From Streptomyces hilarionis (GTDB lineage Bacteria > Actinomycetota > Actinomycetes > Streptomycetales > Streptomycetaceae), in the NCBI RefSeq assembly GCF_024539675.1, contig NZ_JAHHIT010000048.1:20115-84114 (forward strand): a stretch of 64,000 nt of DNA. Direction: 5' to 3'. Numbering within the stretch: position 1 is the stretch's first letter; each line of letters opens with the position of its first letter. The notes under the pieces were generated by a model. The model saw nothing but the letters and a program-made list of their open reading frames with translations, was not told the DNA's origin and made no database searches. Positions 26,343-36,896 of the stretch are shown here, piece after piece. The position numbers were made by a program, and so were the translations under genes.

Positions 26343-26861
26343 TCAGGAGAGTCCGGAGGCGGCGAGGACCGCCCGTGCGGTCTCGTCGTCGATCCGGCGG
26401 CCGAGCCGTTCCAGGACGTCCGCGCCGTGGCGCAGCGTGCCGCGTCCGACGGCGCGGCGGACTCCCGTCTCCAGCTCGTGCCAGAGGAGGGGATTGGCGG
26501 TGAGGACGCGGGAGTCGAGTTCCAGGCGCCCGCCGTGAACGTCGCACAGGACGAGGTGCGAGGACACGCCGCCGTACTGGCGCACGGCGACCAGCGCGTC
26601 CGTGCGCACGGTGCGCAGGCCCCAGGGTGTGCGTACCGCCAGCCAGCCGGGCCCCGCGGTCACCCGGGGCGGGAGCAGGATGACGAGGACGGTGGCGGAC
26701 AGGACCAGCCACAGCAGGCCCCGCGGCAGCGTCAGGCTGCCCGCGGCCCGGTCCACGAGCAGGCACAAGGCGCAGAACACCAGGGCGCAGGTCGCCGCCA
26801 GCCGGGCGCCGCCGCGCCAGTGGCGGTCGCCGACCGGGGACCGTGCGTCCGTCCGTGTCAT
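26343..26861 (-). CDS. Small membrane protein with bacterial PH-like domain
   Basis: A 172-residue protein. Two hydrophobic segments lie near residues 20-40 and 47-64, followed by a PH-like stretch (GPGWLAVRTPWGLRTVRTDALVAVRQYGG). The C-terminus is helical and Arg-rich. The start at 26861 is the first Met of a protein-like sequence, although no strong ribosome site is visible. An array of CTGACG repeats lies 40-90 bases upstream. Function unknown. Confidence 0.6.
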   Translation of the reverse strand: MTRTDARSPVGDRHWRGGARLAATCALVFCALCLLVDRAAGSLTLPRGLLWLVLSATVLVILLPPRVTAGPGWLAVRTPWGLRTVRTDALVAVRQYGGVSSHLVLCDVHGGRLELDSRVLTANPLLWHELETGVRRAVGRGTLRHGADVLERLGRRIDDETARAVLAASGLS

Positions 26862-26902
26862 GTCGCCGACGCTAGGCGGCCGCGTGGGGGCGGGGACCGT
26901 CG

Positions 26903-26951
26903 CTGACGGGGTTCTGACGCCGTGCGGGCCGATCCTGACGGGATCCTGACG
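26903..26951. promoter_or_regulatory. Helically phased CTGACG direct repeats
   Basis: CTGACG begins at 26903, 26914, 26935 and 26946: spacings of 11, 21 and 11 bases. The last two are embedded in identical GATCCTGACG units. Eleven-base phased hexamers are the usual form of OmpR/PhoP-type response-regulator sites. The array lies upstream of the PH-domain gene. Confidence 0.45.
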
Positions 26952-26959
26952 CGGAGCGG

Positions 26960-28915
26960 TCAGCCGGTGTGGACGCGGGGGCGGCGGGTGCGGTCGGGCT
27001 CGGCCTCGCGCAGGACCTCGCGGGTGACCGGGGCGACCTCGCCCTGGCCGAAGAGGAAGAAGCGCAGGAAGTTGGCGAAGGGACCGCCCTCGGTCCACTC
27101 GAAGTAGATGTGCGGGATGCAGCCCGTCTCGTCACGGGCGTGCAGGAGCAGCGCGGCGAGGGCGTTGGGGATGGAGGAGGACTCCAGGGTCAGGACGCGG
27201 TAGCGGTTGTGGAGGACCTCGCCGCGCACGGTCAGTCCGGCCTCGAACTCGGAAGGGTCGGTCACCGTCACTTCGACGAAGACGAAGTCCTCCTGCTCCG
27301 GCATGTCGTTGTCGGCCCGGATCTGCTCGATCTTGTCCCGGTACTCGGCCTTGTCGCGCCGGTCGGGCTCGTTGGCGATGAAGCGCATCCGGCGGCTGGA
27401 CATGTCCCGGATGAAACGTTGCGCCATGTCGTCCAGCGTCACGCTCGTCACGCGGAGCTCGAAGGCGCGGGCCAGCCGGGAGAGCAGCGAGACGAGGATG
27501 ATGCCGGCGATGAAGCAGGCGCCGATCTTCACGCCGTCGGGGCGCTCGATGACGTTCGCGACGGTGACGTAGAGGAACACCGCCGAGATGACGGCGAAGC
27601 CGATCGTCCAGCCCCGCTGTCCGGCCTTGCGGGCGGCGATGGTCACGGCGATCGCCGCCGAGCTGATGAGCACCAGCACGCCGGTGGCGTACGCGCCGCC
27701 CTGCGCGTCGACGTCGGCGTCGAAGATCCAGGTGACCAGGAAGGCGATGAGGGTGAAGACGATGACCATGGGGCGGACGGCCCGTGCCCAGTGCGGGGCC
27801 ATGCCGTAGCGGGGCAGGTACCGCGGCATGAGGTTCAGCAGACCGGCCATGGCCGAGGCGCCCGCGAACCACAGGATCGCGATGGTCGACACGTCGTAGA
27901 CCGTGCCGAACGCGTTGCCCAGGTACTCGTGCGCCAGGTAGGCGAGGGCGCGTCCGTTGGCCGGGCCGCCGGACTCGAAGTCCTTCTCCGGTATGAGGAG
28001 GGTGGTGATGAAGCTGGTGGCGATCAGGAAGACGCTCATGATGAGAGCGGCGGTCGTCAGCAGCTTCTTGGTGTCCCGGATCCGCCCTTGCGGGCGTTCC
28101 TCCGTGTCGCCGTCGTCGCCCTTCACGTGGGGCATGACCGCGACGCCGGTCTCGAAGCCGGACAGGCCCAGCGCCAGTTTGGGGAAGACGAGCAGGGCCA
28201 CGCCGACCATGGCGAAGACGTTGCCGTGCTCGGCGGTGAGCGCGTCGGCCCAGTCGGTGATCACATGGCCCGCCGTGGCGACGTGCCACACGCCCACGGC
28301 CACGACCACGACGTTCAGCGCGAGGTACACGCCCACCAGGGCGACCGCGACGCCTATGGCCTCCAGGAAGCCCTTGAGGAACACGGCGCCGAGCAGGGCG
28401 ACCAGGATCAGGGTGATCAGCATCTGCTTGCCGTGCAGGGTCTCGGTCAGGTGCGGGTTCTCGACCAGGTGGGTCGAGGCGTCGGCCGCCGAGAGCGTGA
28501 TGGTGATCAGGAAGTCGGTGGCGGCGAAGCCCAGCAGGGTCAGGACGAACAGCTTGCCCTGCCAGAACGACAGCAGCCGCTCCAGCATCGAGATCGAGCC
28601 CTCGCCGTGCGGGCTCTCCTCGGCCACCCGACGGTAGACCGGCAGGGCGCCGATCAGGGTGACTATGACGAGCACGATGGTCGCGACGGGGGAGAGCAGT
28701 CCGGCCGCGAGCGCGGCGATGCCGGGCTGGTAGCCGAGTGTGGAGAAGTAGTCGACGCCGGTCAGGCACATCACCCGGTACCAGGGCTGCCCCTTGTGCG
28801 GGGCCTCGGGAGTGGCGTGCGGACCCGTGTGGCCGCCGGACTTGCCCATGTCGGACAGGCCCTGGAGCATCCACGTCCGCATACGGCTGGGCGGCGGGTG
28901 TTCGGTCGTGGCCAT
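26960..28915 (-). CDS. APC-superfamily transporter, KimA-like
   Basis: A 651-residue inner-membrane permease with about 12 helices and a C-terminal cytoplasmic domain of roughly 170 residues. The N-terminal part [20 protein letters not shown] resembles helix 1 of KimA-type potassium/proton symporters, a branch of the amino-acid/polyamine superfamily. The C-terminal soluble domain ([17 protein letters not shown] onward) is of the kind seen in this branch. Its divergent neighbour at 29416 is a second member and kdp genes follow, so potassium uptake is likely; an amino-acid substrate cannot be excluded. Confidence 0.7.
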   Translation of the reverse strand: MATTEHPPPSRMRTWMLQGLSDMGKSGGHTGPHATPEAPHKGQPWYRVMCLTGVDYFSTLGYQPGIAALAAGLLSPVATIVLVIVTLIGALPVYRRVAEESPHGEGSISMLERLLSFWQGKLFVLTLLGFAATDFLITITLSAADASTHLVENPHLTETLHGKQMLITLILVALLGAVFLKGFLEAIGVAVALVGVYLALNVVVVAVGVWHVATAGHVITDWADALTAEHGNVFAMVGVALLVFPKLALGLSGFETGVAVMPHVKGDDGDTEERPQGRIRDTKKLLTTAALIMSVFLIATSFITTLLIPEKDFESGGPANGRALAYLAHEYLGNAFGTVYDVSTIAILWFAGASAMAGLLNLMPRYLPRYGMAPHWARAVRPMVIVFTLIAFLVTWIFDADVDAQGGAYATGVLVLISSAAIAVTIAARKAGQRGWTIGFAVISAVFLYVTVANVIERPDGVKIGACFIAGIILVSLLSRLARAFELRVTSVTLDDMAQRFIRDMSSRRMRFIANEPDRRDKAEYRDKIEQIRADNDMPEQEDFVFVEVTVTDPSEFEAGLTVRGEVLHNRYRVLTLESSSIPNALAALLLHARDETGCIPHIYFEWTEGGPFANFLRFFLFGQGEVAPVTREVLREAEPDRTRRPRVHTG

Positions 28916-29415
28916 CGGCGTGCTCTCCCGGTGTGCGGCTCGGCGTGGGGCTTTCGGCCATCACGCGGGCGGGGCCACCAGCGTATGCAGAGAGTGACGT
29001 GAGGGCCGAGGGATGGATCACACGCGGGCGTCAGGGTTGCGTTAAGACCGGCCGCGAGAACGCAGGTGGCAGGTCGGGCCGCCGCCGTGCGGGTGCGGCG
29101 GACGGGGTTGGGCCGTACGGGGGCGCAGACGCCGACCGTGACGGCCTCGACGTCGCGCGCGGCGGATGTGCGGGCGTCCGTGGCCCAGGGGCCCGAGGAT
29201 CCGGATGCTCGGCCCGCCGGGCAGGGGGCGCCGCGGAAACCCGTGGTCTGCGCCCTGCCCGGCGGCGCCGGCCGTCAGGACGCCGTCAAGTTCGGCCGTC
29301 CGGGCGCGAAGAAGCCGCAAGCGACCGTCCGGCAGGACGGGTGACGGACGGAACCTGGTGGCCGCCGCGCACCTTCCGTCCCGCGCGCGGCCGAGGCACG
29401 AAGGAGCACACGCCC
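28916..29415. other. Divergent intergenic region between two transporters
   Basis: Five hundred bases with no convincing gene; short open frames on both strands are Arg/Pro-rich and lack coding character. It should hold the promoters of both transporters. AAGGAG at 29401 is the ribosome site of the 29416 gene. I looked for a c-di-AMP (ydaO) riboswitch, which often precedes KimA genes, and could not recognise its conserved core. Confidence 0.4.
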
Positions 29416-31251
29416 ATGACCGTCCCGACCACCGAGCCGGACGCCGTTCCCGTCGGCGACGAGCCGCCCGACCCCGGCGAGCGCCACCGCCTGACCGCCG
29501 TCACCGGACTCGCCGCCCTGTCGCTGGACGCGATGGCCTCCGTGGCGTACGGGCCCGAGGCGATCGTGCTCGTGCTGGCCGCCGCGGGCGCGCGCGGTCT
29601 GGGCTTCACACTGCCGGTGACGCTGGCCATCGCCGGCCTGCTGGCGGTGCTGGTGGCCTCGTACCGCCAGGTGATCGCGGCCTTCCCGGACGGCGGCGGC
29701 TCCTACGCCGTCGCCCGGACGCATCTCGGGGATCGCGCCGGCCTGGTGGCCGCCGCCTCGCTGGTGCTGGACTACGTGCTCAACGTCGCCGTCGCCGTCA
29801 CGGCCGGCGTGGCCGCGCTGACCTCCGCCTTCCCGGCGCTGTACGGGGACCGGCTCTGGCTGTGCCTGGTGGTGCTCGCCCTGATCACGGGCGTCAACCT
29901 GCGGGGCATCGTGGAGTCCGCGAGGGCGTTCATCGTGCCGACCGTCGTCTTCGTCGGCTCGATCTTCGTCGTGATCGTCGTCGGTCTGTTCCGCTCCCAC
30001 CCGGTGAGCACGGCGACCGCGGCCGGGCACGCCTCGGTCCTCGCCGACAACGCCTCCGGCATGGGCGCCCTGCTCCTGCTGAAAGCCTTCGCCTCCGGGT
30101 GCGCCGCGCTCACCGGCGTGGAGGCCATCGCCAACGCGGTGCCCTCCTTCCGCCGCCCGCGGGTCCGGCGGGCCCAGCGCGCGGAGGCGGCGCTCGGCGC
30201 CGTACTCGCGCTGATGCTGATCGGCCTGTCGGTGCTGATCGGCCGCTTCCACCTCCAGCCGGTCGAGGGCGTCACCGTCCTCGCCCAGCTCGCGGACGCC
30301 TCACTCGGTCACAACGGGGCCTTCTACGTGATGCAGTTCGCGACGATGATCCTGCTGGCGCTGTCCGCCAACACGTCCTTCGGCGGCCTGCCGGTGCTGC
30401 TGAAGCTGCTCGCCCGGGACAACTACGCACCCCACGTCTTCGCGTTGAAGGCCGACCGTCAGGTCCACCGCCACGGCGTGCTGGCCCTGGCCGTCGTGTC
30501 GGCCGCGCTCCTGGTCGTCTCCGGCGGCGACACCAACACCCTGGTGCCGCTGTTCGCGATCGGCGTCTTCGTCGGCTTCACGATCGCCCAGGTGGGGATG
30601 GTCCGGCACTGGCGATCGGAGCGCGCCGGGGGCCGGCGCGGCAAGGCGCTGCTCAACGGCTTCGGCGCGGTCCTGACCGCAGCGGCCACGGTCGTGGTGA
30701 CGGTGTCCAAGTTCGAAGAGGGCGCGTGGCTGATCGTGGTGGCCCTCCCGTTGATCGTCGTCGCCTTCGAGGCCGTCCACCGGGCCTACGGCCGGATCGG
30801 GGAGCGGCTCGGCCTCGGCCGCATACCCGGGCATCCGCACCGGGCGCGCTCGCTGGTGATCGTCCCGGTGTCGTCGCTCTCCCGCCTGACGGCGGAGGCC
30901 CTGAGCGCGGCCGCCTCCCTGGGCGACGAGGTCCGCGCGGTCACCGTCTGCTGTCCCGACCCCGAGGACCGCGCGCAAGCGCACGCCCTGGCACGCGCCT
31001 GGGCGCAATGGGATCCCGGCGTCCCCCTGGTCGCGCTGGCGTGCGAGCGGCGCAGCCTGGGCCGTTCCCTCGCCGCCCACGTCCGCGAGACGGCCGCCTC
31101 GCTGCCGGGCACGCGGGTCACCGTCCTCATTCCGGAGACGGAGCGGCTGTGGCAGCGCCTGCTCCAGAACCAGCGCGGCGCGGTCGTCGCGCACGCCGTG
31201 CGCAGGGAGACCGACGCGGTGATCTGCCGGCTGCGCTTCCGGCTGCTGTGA
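29416..31251 (+). CDS. KimA-type potassium transporter (APC superfamily)
   Basis: A 611-residue membrane protein, close to the 607 residues of Bacillus subtilis KimA. The ATG at 29416 has AAGGAG nine bases upstream. SLDAMASVAYGPEAIVLVL matches the family's first helix, and FPDGGGSYAVA and LTGVEAIANAVPSF are further conserved helix segments. Residues about 470-611 form a soluble domain with a universal-stress-like alternation of strands and helices (SLVIVPVSSLSRLTAEAL), the kind that mediates dimerisation and c-di-AMP binding in KimA. Expected role: high-affinity proton-coupled K+ import. It directly precedes the kdp operon. Confidence 0.8.
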   Translation: MTVPTTEPDAVPVGDEPPDPGERHRLTAVTGLAALSLDAMASVAYGPEAIVLVLAAAGARGLGFTLPVTLAIAGLLAVLVASYRQVIAAFPDGGGSYAVARTHLGDRAGLVAAASLVLDYVLNVAVAVTAGVAALTSAFPALYGDRLWLCLVVLALITGVNLRGIVESARAFIVPTVVFVGSIFVVIVVGLFRSHPVSTATAAGHASVLADNASGMGALLLLKAFASGCAALTGVEAIANAVPSFRRPRVRRAQRAEAALGAVLALMLIGLSVLIGRFHLQPVEGVTVLAQLADASLGHNGAFYVMQFATMILLALSANTSFGGLPVLLKLLARDNYAPHVFALKADRQVHRHGVLALAVVSAALLVVSGGDTNTLVPLFAIGVFVGFTIAQVGMVRHWRSERAGGRRGKALLNGFGAVLTAAATVVVTVSKFEEGAWLIVVALPLIVVAFEAVHRAYGRIGERLGLGRIPGHPHRARSLVIVPVSSLSRLTAEALSAAASLGDEVRAVTVCCPDPEDRAQAHALARAWAQWDPGVPLVALACERRSLGRSLAAHVRETAASLPGTRVTVLIPETERLWQRLLQNQRGAVVAHAVRRETDAVICRLRFRLL

Positions 31252-31309
31252 GCCGGGTCACCGATGTCACGGCTGCCCGCCCACCGGCAGGAGCCCGGGC
31301 CGTAAGAGT

Positions 31310-31349
31310 CCCGTCAAAGCCGTGCGCGCAGCCGTATGGGAGCCGTCAA
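31310..31349. promoter_or_regulatory. Candidate direct repeats in the kdp promoter region
   Basis: CCCGTCAA at 31310 and GCCGTCAA at 31342 are 32 bases apart (three helical turns), with related GCCGTG and GCCGTA words between them. They lie about 80-120 bases before the first kdp gene, where KdpE would be expected to bind. The assignment to KdpE is a guess. Confidence 0.3.
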
Positions 31350-31427
31350 CGACCGGTCGGATGCGGTCGGAGACGCGGTTTCCTTCAACCGTCCGCTTTT
31401 CATCGAACCTCACTCCAGGAGCTCGCG

Positions 31428-31511
31428 ATGGCCGATCTGGCCTTCGTCGTCACCGTGCTCGCGTCCTTCGCGCTGGTGGCCCTCGCCGCCAAGGGGGTGA
31501 CCAAGCTGTGA
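31428..31511 (+). CDS. 27-residue membrane microprotein upstream of kdpF
   Basis: A small frame ATG...TGA coding for [14 protein letters not shown] and a further 13 residues ending KGVTKL: one hydrophobic helix with a short charged tail. AGGAG lies seven bases before the ATG. The stop overlaps the kdpF GTG start (GTGA), so it is translationally coupled to kdpF and belongs to the kdp operon. By analogy with KdpF, it may be an extra small subunit or stabilising peptide of the pump. Confidence 0.7.
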   Translation: MADLAFVVTVLASFALVALAAKGVTKL

Positions 31512-31597
31512 CCGCCGAGAACATCGTCGGCCTCGTCGTGGCCGTCGCCCTGCTGGGCTATCTCATCCTCGCCCTGATCTTCCCGGAGAGGTTCTGA
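31508..31597 (+). CDS. kdpF: Potassium-transporting ATPase small subunit KdpF
   Basis: A 29-residue single-helix protein from the GTG at 31508, ending in the typical [11 protein letters not shown]. KdpF is a stabilising peptide of the KdpFABC complex. It lies eight bases before kdpA. Confidence 0.9.
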   Translation: MTAENIVGLVVAVALLGYLILALIFPERF

Positions 31598-31605
31598 GCC
31601 ACGAC

Positions 31606-33270
31606 ATGGGTCCCGTACTCGCCGGCGTCCTCCAGCTGCTCGCTCTCACAGGAGCGCTGGCGCTCGCCTACATCCCCCTCGGCAGCTACATGGCCAGGGT
31701 CTACTCCTCCGACAGGCACTGGCGCGTGGAGAAGTGGATCTACAAGGGCATCGGCGCCGACCCCGACACCGAGATGCGCTGGCCCGCGTACCTGCGCGGC
31801 GTTCTGGCCTTCTCCGCAGCCGGCGTCCTCTTCCTCTACCTGTTGCAGCGGCTCCAGGGGGTGCTGCCCGGCTCGCTCGGCTTCTCCTCGGTGAATCCGG
31901 CGCAGTCGTTCAACACGGCCGTCTCCTTCGTGACCAACACCAACTGGCAGTCGTACTACGGCGAGCAGACCATGGGTCACCTCGTGCAGACCGCCGGGCT
32001 CGCCGTGCAGAACTTCGTCTCCGCGGCCGTCGGCATCGCCGTCGCCGTGGCGCTGGTGCGCGGCTTCGCCCGCTCCCGTACCGGTGAGCTGGGCAACTTC
32101 TGGGCCGACCTGGTGCGCGGCACGATACGCATCCTGGTGCCGGGCGCCGCGATCGCCGCGGTCGTGCTGGTGGCGTGCGGCGTGATCCAGAACTTCTCCG
32201 GCATCCACGAGGTCGGCCAGTTCATGGGCGGCTCGCAGCAGTGGAACGGCGGCGCGGTCGCCTCCCAGGAGGCCATCAAGGAGCTGGGCACCAACGGCGG
32301 CGGTTACTTCAACGCCAACTCCGCCCACCCCTTCGAGAACCCCACCCCCTTCACCAACCTTTTCGAGATCTTCCTGATCCTGGTGATCCCCTTCAGCCTG
32401 ACGCGCACCTTCGGCGTGATGGTCGGCTCGGTGAAGCAGGGTTACGCGATCCTCGCCACGATGGGCGCCATCTGGCTGGGCTTCGTCGCCCTGATGATGT
32501 GGACCGAGTTCGCCCACCACGGCCCGGCGCTCCAGGCGGCCGGCGGGGCGCTGGAGGGCAAGGAGGTGCGCTTCGGCGTCGGCTCCTCGTCGATCTTCGC
32601 GGTGTCCACGACGCTCACCTCGACCGGCGCGGTGGACTCCTTCCACTCGTCGTTCACCGGGCTGGGCGGCGGGATCGCCATGCTCGGCATGATGCTGGGC
32701 GAGATCGCGCCCGGCGGTACCGGCTCCGGTCTCTACGGCATGCTGGTCATGGCCGTCATCGCGGTGTTCATCGCCGGTCTGATGGTCGGCCGTACGCCCG
32801 AGTACCTGGGCAAGAAGATCGGCTCCCGCGAGATCAAGCTGGCGGCCTGCTACATCCTCGTCACCCCGGCCCTCGTGCTCGTCTTCACCGCCGCGTCCAT
32901 GGCGCTGCCGACGCCGCCGCACTCGATGCTCAACTCCGGTGCGCACGGCTTCTCGGAGGTGCTGTACGCCTTCACCTCGGCCTCCAACAACAACGGCTCG
33001 GCCTTCGCCGGTCTCAACGCGAACACCGACTGGTACAACACGATGACCGGACTCGCCATGCTGTTCGGCCGCTTCCTGCCGATGGTGTTCGTGCTGGCGC
33101 TGGCCGGCTCGCTCGCCGAGCAGCAGCCGGTCCCGGTGACCGCGGGCACGTTGCGCACGGAGAAGCCGCTGTTCACCGGCCTGTTGGTGGGCGCGATCCT
33201 CATCATCACCGGTCTGACGTACTTCCCGGCCCTGGCGCTGGGCCCGCTGGCCGAGGGGCTGGCGTCATGA
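31606..33270 (+). CDS. kdpA: Potassium-transporting ATPase subunit A
   Basis: A 554-residue membrane subunit that forms the K+ channel-like pore of the Kdp pump. The four selectivity-filter-type loops are recognisable, including [32 protein letters not shown] and the [10 protein letters not shown] segment. Its stop overlaps kdpB by four bases (ATGA). Confidence 0.95.
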   Translation: MGPVLAGVLQLLALTGALALAYIPLGSYMARVYSSDRHWRVEKWIYKGIGADPDTEMRWPAYLRGVLAFSAAGVLFLYLLQRLQGVLPGSLGFSSVNPAQSFNTAVSFVTNTNWQSYYGEQTMGHLVQTAGLAVQNFVSAAVGIAVAVALVRGFARSRTGELGNFWADLVRGTIRILVPGAAIAAVVLVACGVIQNFSGIHEVGQFMGGSQQWNGGAVASQEAIKELGTNGGGYFNANSAHPFENPTPFTNLFEIFLILVIPFSLTRTFGVMVGSVKQGYAILATMGAIWLGFVALMMWTEFAHHGPALQAAGGALEGKEVRFGVGSSSIFAVSTTLTSTGAVDSFHSSFTGLGGGIAMLGMMLGEIAPGGTGSGLYGMLVMAVIAVFIAGLMVGRTPEYLGKKIGSREIKLAACYILVTPALVLVFTAASMALPTPPHSMLNSGAHGFSEVLYAFTSASNNNGSAFAGLNANTDWYNTMTGLAMLFGRFLPMVFVLALAGSLAEQQPVPVTAGTLRTEKPLFTGLLVGAILIITGLTYFPALALGPLAEGLAS

Positions 33271-35405
33271 CCACCCGTACCGAGAAGTCAGAGGACTCCA
33301 TGTCCACAGCCACCCCCACCCGGGCGCCGCACAGCGACGTGCCCACCGGGCACAAGCCTGCCGAGGGCCGTGTCGGCGCGGGCCTCTTCGACCCCAAGCA
33401 GCTCCTGAAGTCGCTGCCGGACGCCTTCCGCAAGCTCGACCCGCGCGTCATGGTCAAGTCGCCCGTGATGTTCGTGGTGTGGATCGGCTCCCTGCTGACC
33501 ACCGTGTTCTCCTTCAAGGACCCGGGTGACTGGTTCGGCTGGGCGATCAGCGCCTGGCTGTGGCTCACCGTGGTCTTCGCCAACCTGGCGGAGGCCGTCG
33601 CCGAGGGGCGCGGCAAGGCGCAGGCCGACACGCTGCGCAAGGCCAAGACCGACACCATGGCGCGCCGACTCCTCGCGGACGGCACGACCGAGGAACAGGT
33701 CCCGGGCACCGAGCTGAAGATCGGTGACCTGGTGGTCTGCGAGGCCGGCGACGTCATTCCCGGTGACGGTGACGTCGTCGAGGGCGTCGCCTCGGTCGAC
33801 GAGTCGGCGATCACCGGGGAGTCGGCCCCGGTCATCCGCGAGTCGGGCGGCGACCGGTCGGCCGTCACCGGCGGCACGAAGGTCCTCTCCGACCGCATCG
33901 TCATCAAGATCACGACGAGGCCGGGCGAGACCTTCATCGACCGCATGATCAACCTGGTCGAGGGCGCGGCCCGGCAGAAGACGCCGAACGAGATCGCGCT
34001 GAACATCCTGCTCGCCTCGCTGACGATCGTCTTCCTGCTGGCCTGCGCCACGCTGCCGCCGTTCGCCGACTACGCGGGCACGCACCTGACGATGGTCGTG
34101 CTGGTCGCGCTCCTGGTCTGCCTCATCCCGACCACCATCGGCGCGCTCCTCTCCGCGATCGGCATCGCGGGCATGGACCGTCTCGTCCAGCGCAACGTGC
34201 TCGCCATGTCGGGCAGGGCGGTCGAGGCCGCCGGAGACGTCTCGACGCTGTTGCTGGACAAGACCGGCACCATCACCCTCGGCAACCGCCAGGCCTCCGA
34301 GTTCGTGCCGGTCCGGGGCGCGACTCAGGCCGAACTGGCCGACGCCGCCCAGCTGTCGTCGCTGGCCGACGAGACGCCCGAGGGCCGCTCCATCGTCGTC
34401 CTGGCGAAGGAGGCCTACGGCCTGCGGGAGCGCCACCGGGGAGAGCTGGCCGGGGCCGAGTGGATCGACTTCACCGCCCAGACCCGGATGTCGGGCGTGG
34501 ACGTCGACGGGCGCAAGATCCGCAAGGGCGCGAGCGGTTCGGTCGTCGCCTGGGTCCAGGAGGAGGGCGGCGCCGTCGCGGACGACGCGGACGCGCTGTC
34601 CGGCGCCATCTCGCAGGCGGGCGGCACGCCGCTGCTCGTCGCCGTCAAGGACGAGCTGGGGGCCCGCGTCCTGGGCGTCATCCACCTCAAGGACGTCGTC
34701 AAGGACGGCATGCGGGAGCGGTTCGACGAACTGCGCCGCATGGGCATCAAGACCGTCATGATCACGGGTGACAACCCGCTGACCGCCAGGGCGATCGCCG
34801 AGGAGGCGGGTGTCGACGACTTCCTCGCCGAGGCCACCCCCGAGGACAAGATGGCGCTCATCAAGAGGGAGCAGGCGGGCGGCAAGCTCGTCGCGATGAC
34901 CGGCGACGGCACCAACGACGCCCCGGCGCTCGCCCAGGCGGACGTCGGCGTGGCGATGAACACGGGGACGTCGGCCGCCAAGGAGGCCGGCAACATGGTC
35001 GACCTCGACTCCAACCCCACCAAGCTCATCGAGATCGTCGAGATCGGCAAACAACTCCTGATCACCCGGGGCGCGTTGACCACGTTCTCCATCGCCAACG
35101 ACGTCGCGAAGTACTTCGCGATCATCCCGGCGCTGTTCGCGGCCGTCTACCCGGGCCTGGACGAGCTCAACATCATGGGCCTGTCCTCCCCCGACTCCGC
35201 GATCCTGTCCGCCGTCATCTTCAACGCGCTGATCATCATCGCGCTGGTCCCGCTGTCCCTGAAGGGCGTGCGGTACCGGCCGGTGAGCGCCGACAAGATG
35301 CTGCGCCGCAACCTCACGATCTACGGCATCGGCGGCCTCATCGCGCCGTTCATCGGCATCAAACTCATCGACGTGCTCCTCTCCCTCATCCCCGGAATCG
35401 GCTGA
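33267..35405 (+). CDS. kdpB: Potassium-transporting ATPase subunit B (P-type ATPase)
   Basis: A 712-residue catalytic subunit. The phosphorylated Asp is D331 in DKTGTIT; the actuator motif is TGESAPV, the hinge region [10 protein letters not shown], and the P-domain ends [17 protein letters not shown]. The first 25 residues are a hydrophilic extension. It starts at the ATG overlapping the kdpA stop; a second Met 11 codons in, preceded by GAGGACTCC, is possible. Couples ATP hydrolysis to K+ import through KdpA. Confidence 0.95.
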   Translation: MTTRTEKSEDSMSTATPTRAPHSDVPTGHKPAEGRVGAGLFDPKQLLKSLPDAFRKLDPRVMVKSPVMFVVWIGSLLTTVFSFKDPGDWFGWAISAWLWLTVVFANLAEAVAEGRGKAQADTLRKAKTDTMARRLLADGTTEEQVPGTELKIGDLVVCEAGDVIPGDGDVVEGVASVDESAITGESAPVIRESGGDRSAVTGGTKVLSDRIVIKITTRPGETFIDRMINLVEGAARQKTPNEIALNILLASLTIVFLLACATLPPFADYAGTHLTMVVLVALLVCLIPTTIGALLSAIGIAGMDRLVQRNVLAMSGRAVEAAGDVSTLLLDKTGTITLGNRQASEFVPVRGATQAELADAAQLSSLADETPEGRSIVVLAKEAYGLRERHRGELAGAEWIDFTAQTRMSGVDVDGRKIRKGASGSVVAWVQEEGGAVADDADALSGAISQAGGTPLLVAVKDELGARVLGVIHLKDVVKDGMRERFDELRRMGIKTVMITGDNPLTARAIAEEAGVDDFLAEATPEDKMALIKREQAGGKLVAMTGDGTNDAPALAQADVGVAMNTGTSAAKEAGNMVDLDSNPTKLIEIVEIGKQLLITRGALTTFSIANDVAKYFAIIPALFAAVYPGLDELNIMGLSSPDSAILSAVIFNALIIIALVPLSLKGVRYRPVSADKMLRRNLTIYGIGGLIAPFIGIKLIDVLLSLIPGIG

Positions 35406-35410
35406 TCGCC

Positions 35411-36079
35411 ATGAACAACTCCTTCGTGAACACCGCCCGGTTGCTCGGGGCGGGCCTGCGCGCCCTCCTCGTGCTGACCCTGGTGACGGGCGTCGTCTAC
35501 CCCCTGGTCGTCACCGGCGCCGCGCAGGCGCTGTTCCACGGCCAGGCCAACGGTTCCGAGGTCGAGTCGGACGGCACAGTCGTCGGCTCGTCCCTGATCG
35601 GGCAGTCGTACAACCTGCCGCTGAGCAAGGGCCAGAAAACCCCCGACCCGGACCTGAAGTGGTTCCAGGGCCGCCCGGCGAACGGGCTCGGAAGCAACAG
35701 CATCAACACCCGGTACAAGCTGCTGCTGTCCGGCGCGACCAACCTCTCCGCCGACGACAAGGACCTGGTCCAGCAGGTGAAGGACGCCAAGGCGGCCGTC
35801 ATCAAGGACAACTCGGTGCCCGGCTACACGGTCACCGCCTCCCAGGTGCCCGCCGACGCGGTCACGTCCTCCGGCTCGGGTCTGGACCCGGACATCTCCC
35901 CGCAGTACGCGGACATCCAGGTCCACCGGGTCGCCGCGAAGAACGGCCTCCCGGCGGCCCGGGTCGAGAAGCTGGTCGAGGACCACACCCGGGGCCGGAC
36001 CCTCGGCTTCATGGGCGAACCCCGGGTGAACGTCCTCCAACTCAACCTCGCGCTCAGGGATGTGCTGGCCGGGCGCTGA
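35411..36079 (+). CDS. kdpC: Potassium-transporting ATPase subunit C
   Basis: A 222-residue subunit with one N-terminal helix and an extracytoplasmic domain. WFQGRPA, SGSGLDPDISP and the C-terminal VNVLQLNLAL are KdpC signatures. It begins five bases after kdpB. A strong hairpin follows its stop. Confidence 0.95.
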   Translation: MNNSFVNTARLLGAGLRALLVLTLVTGVVYPLVVTGAAQALFHGQANGSEVESDGTVVGSSLIGQSYNLPLSKGQKTPDPDLKWFQGRPANGLGSNSINTRYKLLLSGATNLSADDKDLVQQVKDAKAAVIKDNSVPGYTVTASQVPADAVTSSGSGLDPDISPQYADIQVHRVAAKNGLPAARVEKLVEDHTRGRTLGFMGEPRVNVLQLNLALRDVLAGR

Positions 36080-36098
36080 CGGGTCGCGCCGCCTGTGC

Positions 36099-36140
36099 GG
36101 GAGCCGGCCGCCGGACCTCGTTACCGATCGGCCGGCTCCC
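36099..36140 (+). terminator. Strong hairpin after kdpC
   Basis: GGGAGCCGGCCG (36099-36110) and CGGCCGGCTCCC (36129-36140) form a perfect 12-bp stem with an 18-base loop, 20 bases past kdpC. It should separate most kdpFABC transcription from kdpE. Confidence 0.75.
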
Positions 36141-36211
36141 GCCGCGCCGACGTCGGCTGCCTCGCGTCCGGTGCCGCCCGGCCCGACGCACGACACGAAA
36201 GGCACGCACCC

Positions 36212-36895
36212 ATGACCAGGGTGTTGGTGGTGGAGGACGACCCGCAGCTCGTGCGGGCCCTCGTGATCAACCTCCAGGCGCGCAGGTACGGCGTCGACGC
36301 CGCGCCGGACGGGGCCACGGCCCTGCGGCTGGCCGCAGCCCGTCAGCCCGACGTGGTGCTGCTCGACCTCGGGCTGCCCGACATGGACGGCATCGAGGTC
36401 ATCGCGGCGCTGCGCGGCTGGACCCGGGTGCCGATCCTGATCCTGTCCGCGCGCCAGGGGTCCGACGAGAAGGTCGCCGCGCTCGACGCGGGAGCCGACG
36501 ACTACGTCACCAAGCCGTTCGACATGAACGAGCTCCTCGCACGGCTGCGGGCCGCGGTCCGCCGCACCGACGACACCCCGCTCGCCCCGGAGACGACCTT
36601 CGTGGAGACCGCGGACTTCAGCATCGACCTGCTCGCCAAGAAGGTCGTCCGGGGCGGACGGGACGTACGGCTGACCCCGACCGAATGGCACCTGCTGGAG
36701 ATCCTGGTGACCAACCCCGGGCGGCTGATCACGCAGAAGCACCTCCTGCGCGAGGTCTGGGGCGCCTCCCAGAGCAGCAAGACCAACTACCTGCGCGTCT
36801 ACATGGCCCAGCTCCGCCGCAAACTGGAGACGGACCCCGCGCACCCCCGTCACCTGATCACCGAGCCCGGCATGGGCTACCGCTTCGAAGGATGA
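36212..36895 (+). CDS. kdpE: Response regulator KdpE
   Basis: A 227-residue OmpR-family regulator. The receiver domain has the acidic pair EDD near residue 9, phospho-acceptor Asp in VVLLDLGLPDMDG and Lys in VTKPF; the winged-helix DNA-binding domain (about 130-227) ends with LRRKLETDP and GMGYRFEG. The ATG at 36212 has AAAGG upstream. Position after kdpFABC and the sequence both point to KdpE. A full-length kdpD partner is not in the window. Confidence 0.9.
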   Translation: MTRVLVVEDDPQLVRALVINLQARRYGVDAAPDGATALRLAAARQPDVVLLDLGLPDMDGIEVIAALRGWTRVPILILSARQGSDEKVAALDAGADDYVTKPFDMNELLARLRAAVRRTDDTPLAPETTFVETADFSIDLLAKKVVRGGRDVRLTPTEWHLLEILVTNPGRLITQKHLLREVWGASQSSKTNYLRVYMAQLRRKLETDPAHPRHLITEPGMGYRFEG

Positions 36896-36896
36896 C

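Noticed and set aside
28916..29415. c-di-AMP (ydaO) riboswitch before the KimA-like genes
   Set aside because: Looked for because KimA is often so controlled, but the conserved core could not be recognised by eye.
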